Assembly (NCBI GenBank): GCA_913062835.1 | Contig: CAJXXD010000068.1 | Location: 1-5,840 of the forward strand | DNA from: an uncultured Gammaproteobacteria bacterium | GTDB lineage: Bacteria > Pseudomonadota > Gammaproteobacteria > Pseudomonadales > Litorivicinaceae | DNA length: 5,840 nt | Direction: 5' to 3' | The notes under the pieces: model-generated | What the model was told of the DNA's origin: nothing | Databases searched by the model: none | The model's input: only the letters and a program-made list of their open reading frames with translations | Shown here: piece by piece, positions 5,193-5,840 of the stretch | How positions within the stretch are numbered: the first letter of the stretch is position 1 | How the letters are laid out: every line of letters starts with the position of its first letter | Program-made: the position numbers and the translations under genes

Positions 5193-5840
5193 GCCATCAA
5201 TGCATCCACGATGGCCTGCGTACATACGGCTGTCGTGGCCTGCCCACCTAGATCACGTGTTTTATAGGCATCCCCGCCTGTGAGCACGGTTTCAATTGCC
5301 GCTTCAATCGCTTTAGCCGCGTCTACCTCACCCAAGTGCTCGAGCATCATGGCCATGGTCCAGATTGAGGCGATCGGGTTGGCAATGCCTTGTCCGGCAA
5401 TGTCCGGTGCCGATCCATGCACTGGCTCGAACATGGAAGGGTAGTGGCCTTCTGGGTTGATGTTGGCCGAGGGTGCAATACCGATTGAGCCGGCGACGGC
5501 GGGACCTAGGTCGCTCAGGATGTCACCGAATAAATTTGAACCCACGACCACGTCGAACCAATCCGGATGCAGAACAAAGTGTGCGGTCAGAATGTCGATG
5601 TGGAATTGATCGACTGATACCTCAGGGTATTCACTGGCGATGGCCTTAACTCGTTCATCCCAAAATGGCATGGAATGCATGATGCCATTGGATTTGGTGG
5701 CAGAGGTGAGTTGGCCTTTGCGCGTTTTTGCCAGTTCAAACGCGTATCGCAAGATGCGATCGGTACCATGTCGGGTAAAGATCGACTCTTGGATGACTGT
5801 TTCTTGCGGTGTGCCGGTGTAGATCCGTCCGCCGGCTTCT
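5189..5840 (-). CDS. dmlA: D-malate dehydrogenase (decarboxylating) / tartrate dehydrogenase, C-terminal part
   Basis: The C-terminal 216 residues are visible; the frame stays open to the right edge and the missing N-terminus should be about 145 residues (E. coli DmlA is 361). The enzyme is an NAD- and metal-dependent beta-decarboxylating dehydrogenase turning D-malate into pyruvate and CO2, or oxidising tartrate. In the visible fragment, FTRHGTDRILRYAFELA (21-37), SATKSNGI (46-53, with the catalytic-type Lys49), HIDIL (80-84) and NLFGDILSDLGP (102-113) supply the substrate and metal ligands, including Asp82, Asp106 and Asp110. FEPVHGSAPDIAGQGIANP (137-155) is the NAD-binding loop. TSATKSNGI separates it from 3-isopropylmalate dehydrogenase, which has DKANVL here. 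TtuC-type tartrate dehydrogenase is equally possible. It is tail to tail with fumA, overlapping it by 4 bp. Confidence 0.88.
   Translation of the reverse strand, partial: EAGGRIYTGTPQETVIQESIFTRHGTDRILRYAFELAKTRKGQLTSATKSNGIMHSMPFWDERVKAIASEYPEVSVDQFHIDILTAHFVLHPDWFDVVVGSNLFGDILSDLGPAVAGSIGIAPSANINPEGHYPSMFEPVHGSAPDIAGQGIANPIASIWTMAMMLEHLGEVDAAKAIEAAIETVLTGGDAYKTRDLGGQATTAVCTQAIVDALMA
5206..5238 (+). other. Possible 3' hairpin of the fumA transcript inside dmlA
   Basis: Beginning 14 bases after the fumA stop, CCACGATGGCC (5206-5216) can pair with GGCTGTCGTGG (5228-5238), an 11-bp stem with two G-U pairs and an 11-base loop. In the minus-strand RNA the same two positions become A-C mismatches, so the hairpin is better in the fumA direction. 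No U-run follows, so it is not a standard intrinsic terminator. It could block 3' exonucleases or be a chance result of dmlA coding sequence. Confidence 0.3.

Noticed and set aside
5189..5840. 3-isopropylmalate dehydrogenase (leuB) as identity of the right-end gene.
   Set aside because: The fragment has TSATKSNGI where LeuB has the DKANVL motif, and the flanking RHGTDRILRYAFELA fits the D-malate/tartrate dehydrogenase branch.

Overview
The window looks like chromosomal core DNA of a moderately GC-rich gammaproteobacterium, probably a marine or pseudomonad-like lineage. This rests on adjacent fabA and fabB (the anaerobic-type unsaturated fatty acid pathway), a class I [4Fe-4S] fumarase of about 504 residues, and an SSB tail of proteobacterial type. 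The species cannot be fixed from the sequence. There is no sign of a mobile element, CRISPR array, phage gene, tRNA or rRNA, and no gene-free stretch longer than about 175 bases.

Layout. (1) Positions 1-1234, plus strand: the last 38 codons of ssb, an overlapping gene for an RmlD/SDR-type sugar-nucleotide-reductase-like protein, and an overlapping 61-residue very basic small ORF with a strong ribosome binding site. (2) Positions 1158-3504, minus strand: a compact operon fabA, fabB and a glutathione S-transferase-like gene. The last is joined to fabB by an ATGA stop/start overlap, and its 3' end overlaps the small basic ORF tail to tail by 77 bp. (3) Positions 3505-3677: a 173-bp divergent promoter region between fabA and fumA. 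It carries two near-identical extended -10 elements facing opposite ways. (4) Positions 3678-5192, plus strand: fumarase. (5) Positions 5189-5840, minus strand: the C-terminal 216 residues of a D-malate/tartrate dehydrogenase, whose stop codon interlocks with that of the fumarase; the gene runs off the right edge.

How the genes work together. FabA introduces the cis double bond at C10 and FabB elongates the unsaturated intermediates, so the operon sets membrane unsaturation. Fumarase makes L-malate in the TCA cycle, and the neighbouring dehydrogenase oxidises D-malate or tartrate, so the right end is themed on C4 hydroxy-acids. The GST-like protein may have a detoxification or redox role, but its substrate is unknown.

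I see no convincing new biological system. The points most worth a second look are the RmlD-like protein, which has lost the lysine of YxxxK and two glycines of its nucleotide-binding motif; the small basic ORF that overlaps both its neighbours; the mirrored promoter pair; and a hairpin just past fumA whose pairing holds only in the plus-strand RNA.
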